Part shown: in pieces, positions 1 through 5,140 of the stretch
Position numbering within the stretch: the first letter of the stretch is position 1
Layout of the letters: each line of letters starts with the position of its first letter
NCBI GenBank assembly: GCA_913020235.1
Contig: CAJWBT010000192.1
Coordinates: 1-5,140 of the forward strand
Direction of reading: 5' to 3'
Source of the DNA: an uncultured Chloroflexota bacterium
GTDB taxonomy: Bacteria; Chloroflexota; Dehalococcoidia; UBA3495
Length of the DNA stretch: 5,140 bases
The notes under the pieces: model-generated
The model's database searches: none
What the model saw: only the letters and a program-made list of their open reading frames with translations
Told to the model about the DNA's origin: nothing
Program-made: the position numbers and the translations under genes

Positions 1-530
1 GCTTCCAGGTCGATGAACTGCTCCGATACGTCTTCAGCGCCCTCATTCCGGCTTTGCACCTCGCCCAGTGCTTCAATGCGCTCCAGCGCCGAGTCAAATT
101 GGCCCTGAGGTACCCGGACGGTCATGGAGGCCCGCTGGCGCTCCGGCCCTCCGGAGCTATCCAGGTGCTCCACGAATCCTCCAAGGCTTTCGGCGATGAC
201 CCGCACTTCGGCGATAGCACCTTGCACCAGCTCCACCTCGATAGAAATCGAGGCCGACGAGATGACCCGCCGCTGGGCGGTCTCCAGGGCAGCACCGGAT
301 ACCTTGCTGGCTCCCACCGCTTGCTCGTCGAATCGAGCGCCGGGCGCCGCCGTGGCCGCAGGCGCTGCAGTGGCCGATGAAAGGAACGCCATGTCGGCCC
401 CGTCTCGAACAGCTCGTTCTTCCGACTCTTCGGCGAACGACCCATTAAATGCTTCCTCGCCGTCACCCGATGAGCACGCCATCAGAAACACTGTTAACGC
501 CAAGGTCAGGAATACAATCAGCTTCATCAT
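1..530 (-). CDS. DUF4349 domain lipoprotein, partial (C-terminus off the left edge)
   Basis: The minus frame opens with ATG at 530, preceded by AGGTGA at 535-540 with 4 bases between, and stays open for 176 codons to the window edge. Residues 1-18 form a short lipoprotein signal (one Lys, then a hydrophobic stretch) ending in the lipobox LMAC with Cys19, so the mature protein should be lipidated and anchored outside the cytoplasmic membrane. Residues 20-80 are a low-complexity linker rich in Ser, Glu, Ala and Pro. From about residue 86 the sequence fits the start of DUF4349: QRRVISSASISIEV, then AESLGGFVEH (113-122), TVRVP (137-141), FDSALERIEALGEV (145-158) and EDVSEQFIDLEA (166-177, the last codon being cut). 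Family members usually continue with a coiled coil and a C-terminal membrane segment, which lie outside the window. The molecular function of DUF4349 is unknown. The ATG at 527 is an equally possible start and differs by one residue. Confidence 0.88.
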   Translation of the reverse strand, partial: MMKLIVFLTLALTVFLMACSSGDGEEAFNGSFAEESEERAVRDGADMAFLSSATAAPAATAAPGARFDEQAVGASKVSGAALETAQRRVISSASISIEVELVQGAIAEVRVIAESLGGFVEHLDSSGGPERQRASMTVRVPQGQFDSALERIEALGEVQSRNEGAEDVSEQFIDLE

Positions 531-549
531 GGGGTCACCTCTGCCTTCA

Positions 550-558
550 ATATTACCA
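550..558 (-). promoter_or_regulatory. Possible extended -10 element for the lipoprotein gene
   Basis: The minus strand reads TGGTAATAT here, which matches an extended -10 (TGn followed by a TATAAT-like hexamer, 4 of 6). There is no convincing -35 box at the usual distance. The start point would fall near 543, leaving a leader of only about 13 bases that still contains the ribosome binding site. This is a weak candidate based on pattern alone. Confidence 0.22.
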
Positions 559-696
559 TCAAAGACGCTTGGCGCCGCCGGAAAGTTCCCGGCCGGGCCC
601 AATGCGTCATCGGTGGCACATTGCGAGGCCGATTGGCGCGAGCCCGGACATTTCGTGGGTGTTCAAGGAACCTAGCCGAATACTGAGAAGATCACG

Positions 697-723
697 CTTC
701 TGGCTCTTCGACAAGCTCAGAAG
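697..723. repeat. Palindromic element with CTTCGACAAGCTCAG core
   Basis: CTTCTG (697-702) pairs with CAGAAG (718-723), and inside it GCT (703-705) pairs with AGC (714-716). This gives a nine-pair stem with a single bulged base at 717 and a loop of eight. The core CTTCGACAAGCTCAG at 706-720 resembles a short palindromic intergenic repeat often seen in bacterial genomes and metagenome assemblies. Only one copy is present here, so its repeat status rests on recall and not on the window. Confidence 0.5.
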
Positions 724-774
724 AGGTATGACCCATGGGGCACCGGAGTCTTGCCCCAAAGGTACCCGGAAATA

Positions 775-810
775 CGTCACCCCGAGTGATGCGAGAGGTC
801 TGGGGTGATG
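775..810 (+). repeat. Dispersed repeat unit, CGTCAYYCCGAG family, forward copy
   Basis: This unit starts CGTCACCCCGAG (775-786). It has a nine-base dyad: 775-783 pairs with 802-810, with one G-T wobble (776 with 809). Its leading twelve bases match, with two C/T differences, the reverse complement of the leading part of the two units at 861-872 and 888-899. It therefore appears to belong to the same family in the opposite orientation. Confidence 0.5.
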
Positions 811-850
811 GGTCCAGGCTGCCATGGGGGGACCCCACCGGATTCCTCGT

Positions 851-875
851 CGCTCCGCTCCTCGGAATGACGGTT
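851..875 (-). repeat. Dispersed repeat unit, tandem copy 1 (inverted orientation)
   Basis: These 25 bases match 878-902 with only two C/T differences, giving a tandem pair with a period of 27. On the minus strand the unit contains CGTCATTCCGAG (872 down to 861). Just outside it, ATTCC at 842-846 can pair with GGAAT at 864-868, so this copy retains the small palindrome typical of the unit. Confidence 0.6.
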
Positions 876-877
876 GG

Positions 878-902
878 CGCTTCGCTTCTCGGAATGACGG
901 TT
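878..902 (-). repeat. Dispersed repeat unit, tandem copy 2 (inverted orientation)
   Basis: This is the second copy of the 25-base unit at 851-875, with two C/T differences at the fifth and tenth positions. On the minus strand it contains CGTCATTCCGAG (899 down to 888). It lacks the flanking ATTCC arm of copy 1, so it looks truncated. Confidence 0.6.
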
Positions 903-932
903 TTGAGGCGACGCCGGTCACTGTAGCAACAA

Positions 933-949
933 TGCCGGCGATACCGGCA
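933..949 (-). terminator. Candidate terminator hairpin after fumC
   Basis: TGCCGG (933-938) and CCGGCA (944-949) form a perfect six-pair GC-rich stem with a five-base loop. The hairpin begins nine bases past the fumC stop codon. On the minus strand it is followed by TTGTTG, a weak U-rich tract only. Position and stem fit an intrinsic terminator for fumC, but the poor U run lowers confidence. Confidence 0.4.
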
Positions 950-958
950 GGGAGAGGG

Positions 959-2383
959 CTAGCCCCCTCCGCCTCCACCGGCCCCCAAGCCCGGTTCGGT
1001 CATGGCTTCCGGGTCTAGTAGCTTGTCCAGTTCGGCGTCGGACAGGCTAGTTTTGAGCTTGGCCGTTTCCCGGATCGTGCTGCCGGTGGCGGCTGCCTCC
1101 TTGGCGATGGCGGCCGCGGCGTCATAGCCGATGGCAGGGGACAGGCCGGTACCTAGCATCAGCCCTTTTTCCACCATGTCGGGCCCAACCGAGGTGGCCT
1201 GAATGCCGGTGACGCACTGTTCGGCGAAGTTGCCGGCCGACGCCGCCAACAGCGAGATCGACTGCAGAATGTTGTAGGCGGCCACCGGCATCATGGTATT
1301 CAGCTCAAAGTAGCCCCCTTGCCCGGCCAGCGCCACCGTAGCATCGTTGCCGATCACCTGGGCCACCACCTGGATCACCGATTCGGAGATCACCGGGTTG
1401 ACCTTGCCCGGCATGATTGAGCTGCCCGGCTGCACCTCGGGCACCAGAATCTCGCCCAGCCCGGCGCGGGGACCGCAGGCCAGGAAGCGGATGTCGTTGG
1501 CCATCTTGTGCAGGCTGATGGCGATGGTCTTGAGGATGCCGCTGGCCTCCACCACGGCGTCCAGGGCGGCTTGGGCCTGGAAGTGGTTGCCCGTCTCCCG
1601 GACGTGGACACCGGTCATCTCGGACAGGAGGCGGCAGGTACGGGCGGAGAACTCGGGGTGGGTGTTGACTCCGGTTCCCACGGCGGTGCCGCCCAGGGCT
1701 ACCTCGGCCAGGGCATCCTTCATCCGGCCCAGGCGCTCGACACCGTATCCCGCCTGGCCGGCGAAGCCGAGGAACTCTTGCCCCAGCCGCACCGGGGTTG
1801 CGTCCTGAAGGTGGGTGCGGCCTGTTTTAATGATGGGCCACAGCTCTTCGGATTTTTTCAGCAGCTCGCTCTGAAGCTTCTCCAGAGCCGGGGCCAGGTC
1901 CTCCGCGGCGGCCATCAGCACCGCCAGGTGTATGCAGGTGGGAATAACATCGTTGGATGATTGGCCCATGTTGACGTGGTCGTTGGGGTGGACCAGGCGA
2001 GAACCCAGGTCGCCGCCCAGTACCTGGGACGCCCGGTTGGCGATCACCTCGTTGGCGTTGGTGTTGGTGGAGGTGCCGGAGCCGGTCTGGAAGACATCCA
2101 GGACAAAATGCTCGTCCAGCTTACCGTCGGCCACCTCTTGGGCGGCGGCCACCACGGCGTTGCCCTCTTTTTCCTCCAGCAGACCCAGGGCCATATTCGT
2201 CTTGGCCGCGGCCAGCTTCACGAGACCCAGGGCGCGGATGAAAGACCGGGGAAAGCGCAGGTCGCTGATGGGGAAATTCAGCACCGCGCGCATGGTGGAC
2301 GCGCCGTACAGGGCGCCGGCGGGGACCTCCATGGGCCCCATGGAGTCTCGCTCTATTCTTACGTTTGTGTCGCCCGTGGTCAT
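959..2383 (-). CDS. fumC: Class II fumarate hydratase
   Basis: This enzyme catalyses reversible hydration of fumarate to L-malate in the cytoplasmic TCA cycle; the family is an iron-free homotetramer. The protein has 474 residues (E. coli FumC has 467). Visible motifs in order are ERDSMGPMEVPAGALYG (11-27), GSGT (101-104), HPNDHVN (132-138, the allosteric B-site segment in FumC), QSSND (141-145), GRTHLQDATP (188-197) with catalytic base His191, and the superfamily signature GSSIMPGKVNP (320-330) with the catalytic Ser321 and Lys327, Asn329. The FumC-like C-terminal domain IGYDAAAAIAKEA follows (418-430). I chose ATG at 2383, with GGTGA at 2388-2392 four bases upstream, over the in-frame GTG at 2419, which lacks homologous sequence. 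Aspartase shares the fold, but GYFELN, IGYD and EAMTEPG (459-465) favour fumarase. The last residues are an unusual glycine tail. The gene lies 195 bases downstream of the ADH-like gene on the same strand; I saw no clear promoter in the gap. Confidence 0.93.
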   Translation of the reverse strand: MTTGDTNVRIERDSMGPMEVPAGALYGASTMRAVLNFPISDLRFPRSFIRALGLVKLAAAKTNMALGLLEEKEGNAVVAAAQEVADGKLDEHFVLDVFQTGSGTSTNTNANEVIANRASQVLGGDLGSRLVHPNDHVNMGQSSNDVIPTCIHLAVLMAAAEDLAPALEKLQSELLKKSEELWPIIKTGRTHLQDATPVRLGQEFLGFAGQAGYGVERLGRMKDALAEVALGGTAVGTGVNTHPEFSARTCRLLSEMTGVHVRETGNHFQAQAALDAVVEASGILKTIAISLHKMANDIRFLACGPRAGLGEILVPEVQPGSSIMPGKVNPVISESVIQVVAQVIGNDATVALAGQGGYFELNTMMPVAAYNILQSISLLAASAGNFAEQCVTGIQATSVGPDMVEKGLMLGTGLSPAIGYDAAAAIAKEAAATGSTIRETAKLKTSLSDAELDKLLDPEAMTEPGLGAGGGGGG

Positions 2384-2578
2384 CGAATCACCATCCCAAA
2401 AGAGTTCATCAAAACCCACCGCAGAGCACGCCCGGAACGCGAATCCATACCCAACCCCGGTATGATCTCGCGGCTCCCTCCGTGATCACCGCGGTTATGT
2501 TAGTGTTCTTGAAAATGAAGACTGCGGGCCATCACAAGGCACTCGTACAGCGGTCGGGTGGGCGGAGATGGAAGGCAC

Positions 2579-3784
2579 TCACCAGATCTCCCGCAGCAGC
2601 TCCTCCAGCTCGGAGACCTCTTTGACCGGCCGCACATTACGGTGCAAGGCGAAGTCGGTCATGGTGTCTTCCGCGATCAGTTTTACCCCTTCCTCGCTTA
2701 CTCCCACCTGGCTCAGCCGGGAAGGCATTCCGAGAGCTTCGTAAATCTGCGCCACGGCATCCGCCGCTGCCATTGCGGCGCCATCGTCCTGCATGGATTG
2801 CTGCCGCACGCCCATCACGGAGGCCAACCGGGCTTGCCCGGCAACGTTGTGGTCCCGGTTGAAGCGCATCCCCGGCGCCGTGCAGATGGAGTAGGCCGCG
2901 CCATGGTCGCACTCCGGGTAGCGCGTATCCAGGGAGTGGGCCAAGGCGCTCACCACACCTACAGCGCTCCCGCCCGCGCCGCTGTCACCGGCGCGGTTGT
3001 ACAGGAAGGCGGCGGCGGACAGGTTGAGACGCACCTCCCCGTCCTCCGGCCGCGGGTCCACTAGCGGCAAGTTCTCCTGGAGCAGTCGCAGCGCCTGCAC
3101 TAGGTCCCCCTCGGCGAGCGGATTCGGTCTCTCGCTGGCCTGCAACGCCCCCACCACACCGCTGTAGCAGGAGGCCGCGGCACTCACGCATAGCGGAGGA
3201 GGCGCGGTCAGCAAAGCGCCCGTGTCCCATATCAAGGCGCTGGGACGGGTCTTGGGATCAAACAGCTCCAGCCGGTGTCCCGTCTCCGGGTCGATAACCG
3301 CCGTGCCCGCCCGGGTTGCCGCCGTGGTGGGCGTGGTCAACACCAAGATATTAGGGATCTTCGGCTGCATCAGGCGCGGGCTGACCGGTGGCCGGCCCGC
3401 AGGGTACTTGGTGGCGTGGTCGTGAGCCGTGCCCCCCTCGGCCAAAAGAATGACGATGGCCCGGGCGGTGACGACAGCGCTGCCTCCGCCCACGGCGACG
3501 ATGAGGTCCGCTCCGGCTTCAGCCGCCATCGCCGCGCCCTTTTCAACAGATGGAACGGGCGAGCCGGTCTGGGTACCGTCGAACACGCCGGCCAGCCGGT
3601 CTCCCAGGGCGTCTTTGACCCGGTCCAGCAAGCCGGTGCGATGGGCCACACTCTGGCCGCACACCACGAAGGCCCGCTTGGCTCGGGCTCGGTCCGCCTC
3701 ATCGCTCAAACGGGCGATGGCGTTGTCCCCGGCGTGAACTCGAATCGAGTACCCTGCGATGCGAAAGGAGTTCGGACCTGGCAC
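2579..3784 (-). CDS. Divergent iron-containing alcohol dehydrogenase family protein
   Basis: The 401-residue protein has the length and architecture of group III (iron-containing) alcohol dehydrogenases: an N-terminal nucleotide-binding half with AVGGGS (97-102), a PTTAAT segment (152-157), and an all-helical C-terminal half with ALAHSLDTRY (280-289), DHG (293-295) and the typical ending HRNVRPV (381-387). These enzymes normally interconvert an alcohol and an aldehyde or ketone with NAD(P). Several key positions differ. By alignment, the metal ligands Asp196, His200 and His263 of E. coli FucO become Cys206, Val210 and Ser279; only the His277 equivalent (His294) remains. GGGSxxD ends in Val105, and GTGSE is replaced by ATRAG (156-160). 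Maleylacetate reductases show that metal-independent relatives exist, so activity is possible, but the substrate is unknown. The start is GTG at 3784, fixed by a strong ribosome binding site and an in-frame TAG at 3797. It is transcribed divergently from the ThDP enzyme gene. Confidence 0.82.
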   Translation of the reverse strand: MPGPNSFRIAGYSIRVHAGDNAIARLSDEADRARAKRAFVVCGQSVAHRTGLLDRVKDALGDRLAGVFDGTQTGSPVPSVEKGAAMAAEAGADLIVAVGGGSAVVTARAIVILLAEGGTAHDHATKYPAGRPPVSPRLMQPKIPNILVLTTPTTAATRAGTAVIDPETGHRLELFDPKTRPSALIWDTGALLTAPPPLCVSAAASCYSGVVGALQASERPNPLAEGDLVQALRLLQENLPLVDPRPEDGEVRLNLSAAAFLYNRAGDSGAGGSAVGVVSALAHSLDTRYPECDHGAAYSICTAPGMRFNRDHNVAGQARLASVMGVRQQSMQDDGAAMAAADAVAQIYEALGMPSRLSQVGVSEEGVKLIAEDTMTDFALHRNVRPVKEVSELEELLREIW

Positions 3785-3789
3785 AGTCG

Positions 3790-3795
3790 CCTCCC
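3790..3795 (-). promoter_or_regulatory. Ribosome binding site deciding a GTG start
   Basis: The minus strand reads GGGAGG, five bases before GTG at 3784. The first in-frame ATG lies at codon 86, inside the conserved fold, and an in-frame stop at 3797-3799 excludes a longer protein, so this site supports GTG as the start of the ADH-like gene. Confidence 0.7.
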
Positions 3796-3815
3796 ACTAC
3801 GTTTCTTTCTTGGCC

Positions 3816-3853
3816 TGGCACCTATGTTGCCATTCCTTTGTCCTTTTGGCAAC
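3816..3853. promoter_or_regulatory. Operator-like cluster of TGGCA/TGCCA half-sites
   Basis: A perfect seven-base inverted repeat, GTTGCCA (3826-3832) and TGGCAAC (3847-3853), has 14 bases between the arms, so the arm centres are 21 bases apart, about two helical turns. A third half-site TGGCA at 3816-3820 forms a second dyad with TGCCA at 3828-3832. The cluster lies between the two divergent genes and about 16 bases upstream of the -35 box of the rightward promoter. It may bind a dimeric regulator. A loop of 14 and no U run argue against a terminator. Confidence 0.42.
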
Positions 3854-3869
3854 CGGCTTTCGGGTCAGG

Positions 3870-3897
3870 TTGACAGGTCGGACTGTTGGTCTATCAT
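3870..3897 (+). promoter_or_regulatory. Near-consensus sigma-70 promoter for the ThDP enzyme gene
   Basis: The -35 box is a perfect TTGACA (3870-3875) and the -10 box is TATCAT (3892-3897, five of six matches), with a 16-base spacer. Transcription would start near 3904, leaving a leader of about 47 bases before ATG at 3951. This is an unusually good match in GC-rich DNA and points at the only rightward gene. Within the spacer, ACAG (3873-3876) and CTGT (3883-3886) form a small dyad overlapping the -35 box. Confidence 0.68.
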
Positions 3898-3950
3898 GAG
3901 GTGCAGCTTCCACCTGGTAATTCAATAAAGGAAATTCACCGAGGTGTGCC

Positions 3951-5140
3951 ATGCCGGTGATGAGCGGCGCCCAGGCACTGGTTCGTTCGCTGGCCCGGGA
4001 GGGCGTCGACGTGATCTTCGCCCTTCCCGGCGTCCAGATAATGGACGCCTTTGACGCCATCTACGGCGAGCCGGGTATTCGCCTGGTACTGGCGCGCCAC
4101 GAGCAATCGGTAACCTATATGGCCGACGGCTATGCCCGCACCACCGGCCGGCCGGGTGTGGGCCTCGTGGTCCCCGGACCGGGGGCCCTCAACGCAACCG
4201 CCGGCCTGGGAACCGCCTATTCAACCTCGTCCCCGGTGCTCCTGGTTTGCGGCCAGATCGAAAGCTACAACCTGGGAAAGAACCAGGGCGCCCTCCACGA
4301 GATCGGAGAACAGCTAGAGGTGTTCCGCCAGATCACCAAGTGGTGTGCCCGCACCACCCGGGTGGAAGAGATACCCGGACTGGTCCACACCGCCATGCGG
4401 CATCTGTCGACCGGGAGACCTCGCCCCGTGGAAATCGAGATACCCTGGGACGTGCTCCCGGCCACCGCCGAGGCGGAGTTGCCGGAGCGGGAGGTCTTTC
4501 CCAAGCAGCACCCGGAGCCGCCAGACGTAAAGGAAGCGGCCCGATTGCTGGCCGGGGCCCGGCGCCCGCTGATCTGGGCCGGAGGCGGGTCTCGCGAGGC
4601 CGGCCTTTCGGCCGAACTCCTGGAGCTGGCCCTGGCCCTCAACGCCCCGGTGATTACCACGGCCCAGGGAAAAGGCGCTATCCCCGAAGACCACCCCCTG
4701 TCCTTGGGCGCTTACTATTACGCCCACGGTCCGGGACACCGGGCGCTGCCCCAGGCAGACGTCATCCTGGCCGTGGGCAGCCGGATGCACTTTGCTCCAA
4801 AGCTCCCGTGGGGGATTCAACCCCATCAGAAGCTGATCCAGATCGACGCCGACCCCGAGGAAGTGGGCCGCAACCTCCCGTTGGCCGTGGGCATCACCGC
4901 CGACGGCCGGCTGGCCCTGCAGGCGCTGCTGGACGAACTGGGAGGCGACACCAGGGCCAGCCAGTGGACCGAGGGAGAGCTGGCCTCTATCCGGCGGGAG
5001 TCCTACCGGGAAATCAAAGAGATGGCGCCCTTGCAGACCGAAATCATCGAAACCATCCGCCGAGAGCTGGACGACGACGCCATCATGGTCAGCGGCACCA
5101 CCGAGATCGGGTATTGGAGCCACCTGGCTTTCCCGGTCCT
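3951..5140 (+). CDS. Acetolactate synthase-like ThDP-dependent enzyme, partial (C-terminus off the right edge)
   Basis: The frame from ATG 3951 is open for 396 codons to the window edge. AGGTG at 3942-3946 lies four bases upstream; a second ATG at 3960 is a less well-spaced alternative. Residues 5-170 are the N-terminal (Pyr) domain of the IlvB/COG0028 family: FALPGVQIMDAFDA (23-36), RHEQSVTYMADGYART (49-64) with Glu51 as the conserved glutamate that activates the ThDP aminopyrimidine, and VVPGPGALNA (73-82). QGALHEIGEQ (112-121), ITKW (128-131) and GRPRPVEIEIPWDVL (155-169) are family landmarks. Residues 190-330 are the central domain with RPLIWAGGGS (205-214) and LIQIDADPEEVGRN (295-308). 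The C-terminal ThDP-binding domain with its GDG motif is just starting. Family members decarboxylate 2-oxoacids or perform carboligation. FALPGV replaces the PGG seen in classical acetohydroxyacid synthase, and no small subunit is visible, so branched-chain synthesis is doubtful. The substrate is unknown. The gene is divergent from the ADH-like gene. Confidence 0.85.
   Translation, partial: MPVMSGAQALVRSLAREGVDVIFALPGVQIMDAFDAIYGEPGIRLVLARHEQSVTYMADGYARTTGRPGVGLVVPGPGALNATAGLGTAYSTSSPVLLVCGQIESYNLGKNQGALHEIGEQLEVFRQITKWCARTTRVEEIPGLVHTAMRHLSTGRPRPVEIEIPWDVLPATAEAELPEREVFPKQHPEPPDVKEAARLLAGARRPLIWAGGGSREAGLSAELLELALALNAPVITTAQGKGAIPEDHPLSLGAYYYAHGPGHRALPQADVILAVGSRMHFAPKLPWGIQPHQKLIQIDADPEEVGRNLPLAVGITADGRLALQALLDELGGDTRASQWTEGELASIRRESYREIKEMAPLQTEIIETIRRELDDDAIMVSGTTEIGYWSHLAFPV

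Larger units (their letters stand above)
541..958. other. Intergenic region of about 420 bases carrying repeat units, no credible gene
   Basis: No reading frame here resembles a known protein. The short frames are translations of repeat sequence on either strand. The stretch contains the palindromic element at 697-723, the imperfect dyad at 775-810, a six-base dyad GGGTCC (810-815) with GGACCC (830-835), and two tandem copies of a 25-base unit at 851-902. It ends with a terminator-like hairpin at 933-949. It separates fumC from the downstream lipoprotein gene on the same strand and looks like an accumulation site for small dispersed repeats. Confidence 0.7.

Noticed and set aside
851..902. 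Possible CRISPR-like array
   Set aside because: There are only two copies, nearly abutting (two bases between them), with no unique spacer of usual length.
607..978. Minus-strand frame of 123 codons in the intergenic region, overlapping the fumC end
   Set aside because: The translation is the typical product of reading through short palindromic repeats (PSFREAKRQPSFRGAERRG-like) and has no good start signal.
959..2383. Aspartate ammonia-lyase instead of fumarase
   Set aside because: The fold and GSSIMPGKVNP signature are shared, but the HPNDHVN segment context, GYFELN, IGYDAAAAIAKEA and the MTEPG ending match class II fumarases better.
2384..2419. Longer fumC product starting at GTG 2419
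   Set aside because: The extra 12 residues do not resemble the family and the ATG at 2383 has its own ribosome binding site at the right distance.
1932..2485. Overlapping plus-strand frames of 174 and 177 codons opposite the start of fumC
   Set aside because: They are shadows of the fumarase N-terminus; the conserved motifs lie only in the minus frame.
2384..2578. A promoter for fumC and a terminator for the ADH-like gene in the gap
   Set aside because: I found only weak -10-like strings (for example TAACAT on the minus strand) without a matching -35, and no stable hairpin with a U run. GTGATCAC at 2482-2489 is a short palindrome only. Co-transcription with the ADH-like gene remains possible.
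2536..2580. Direct repeat AAGGCACTC at 2536-2544 and 2572-2580
   Set aside because: It is nine bases with only two copies and overlaps the ADH-like stop codon; it is compatible with chance.
3275..3928. Plus-strand frame of 217 codons over the ADH-like gene and the divergent promoter
   Set aside because: It is antisense to a gene with family landmarks and runs through the promoter region; the translation is Gly/Arg/Pro-rich with no domain.
4314..5123. Long minus-strand frame of 269 codons opposite the ThDP enzyme
   Set aside because: It is the antisense shadow of a frame with clear IlvB-family motifs in GC-rich DNA, and its own translation resembles nothing recognisable.

Overview
The window is GC-rich bacterial chromosome with four protein genes, two of them cut by the window edges, and no RNA gene, insertion sequence or CRISPR array that I can support. 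The style suggests a Chloroflexota/Dehalococcoidia-like (for example SAR202-type) or otherwise high-GC free-living bacterium. The hints are a DUF4349 lipoprotein, a FumC of the HPNDHVNMGQSSND type, a divergent iron-ADH-fold enzyme, a stand-alone IlvB-like thiamine-diphosphate (ThDP) enzyme, and short dispersed palindromic repeats with a CGTCAYYCCGAG core. That placement is an inference from family resemblance and is not proven by the sequence.

Layout. Bases 1-530 (minus) hold the N-terminal 176 codons of a DUF4349 lipoprotein with a clear lipobox. Bases 531-958 contain no credible gene; they carry a cluster of palindromic or dispersed repeat units and, just past the fumarase stop, a hairpin that could terminate transcription. 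Bases 959-2383 (minus) encode a complete class II fumarate hydratase (FumC) with an unusual glycine-only C-terminus. A 195-base gap follows. Bases 2579-3784 (minus) encode a complete protein of the iron-containing alcohol dehydrogenase fold that lacks three of the four usual metal ligands. Bases 3785-3950 are a divergent control region with a near-consensus sigma-70 promoter facing right and a symmetric operator-like dyad. Bases 3951-5140 (plus) encode the N-terminal two thirds or so of an acetolactate-synthase-like ThDP enzyme that runs off the right edge.

How the genes may relate. Fumarase is a TCA-cycle housekeeping enzyme. The ADH-like protein and the ThDP enzyme are transcribed head to head from a shared 166-base region. 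This arrangement would suit co-regulated steps, for example a 2-oxoacid decarboxylation or carboligation followed by reduction of the product, but no substrate can be read from the sequence. The most noteworthy points are the altered active site of the ADH-like protein and the structured divergent promoter region. The rest is ordinary.
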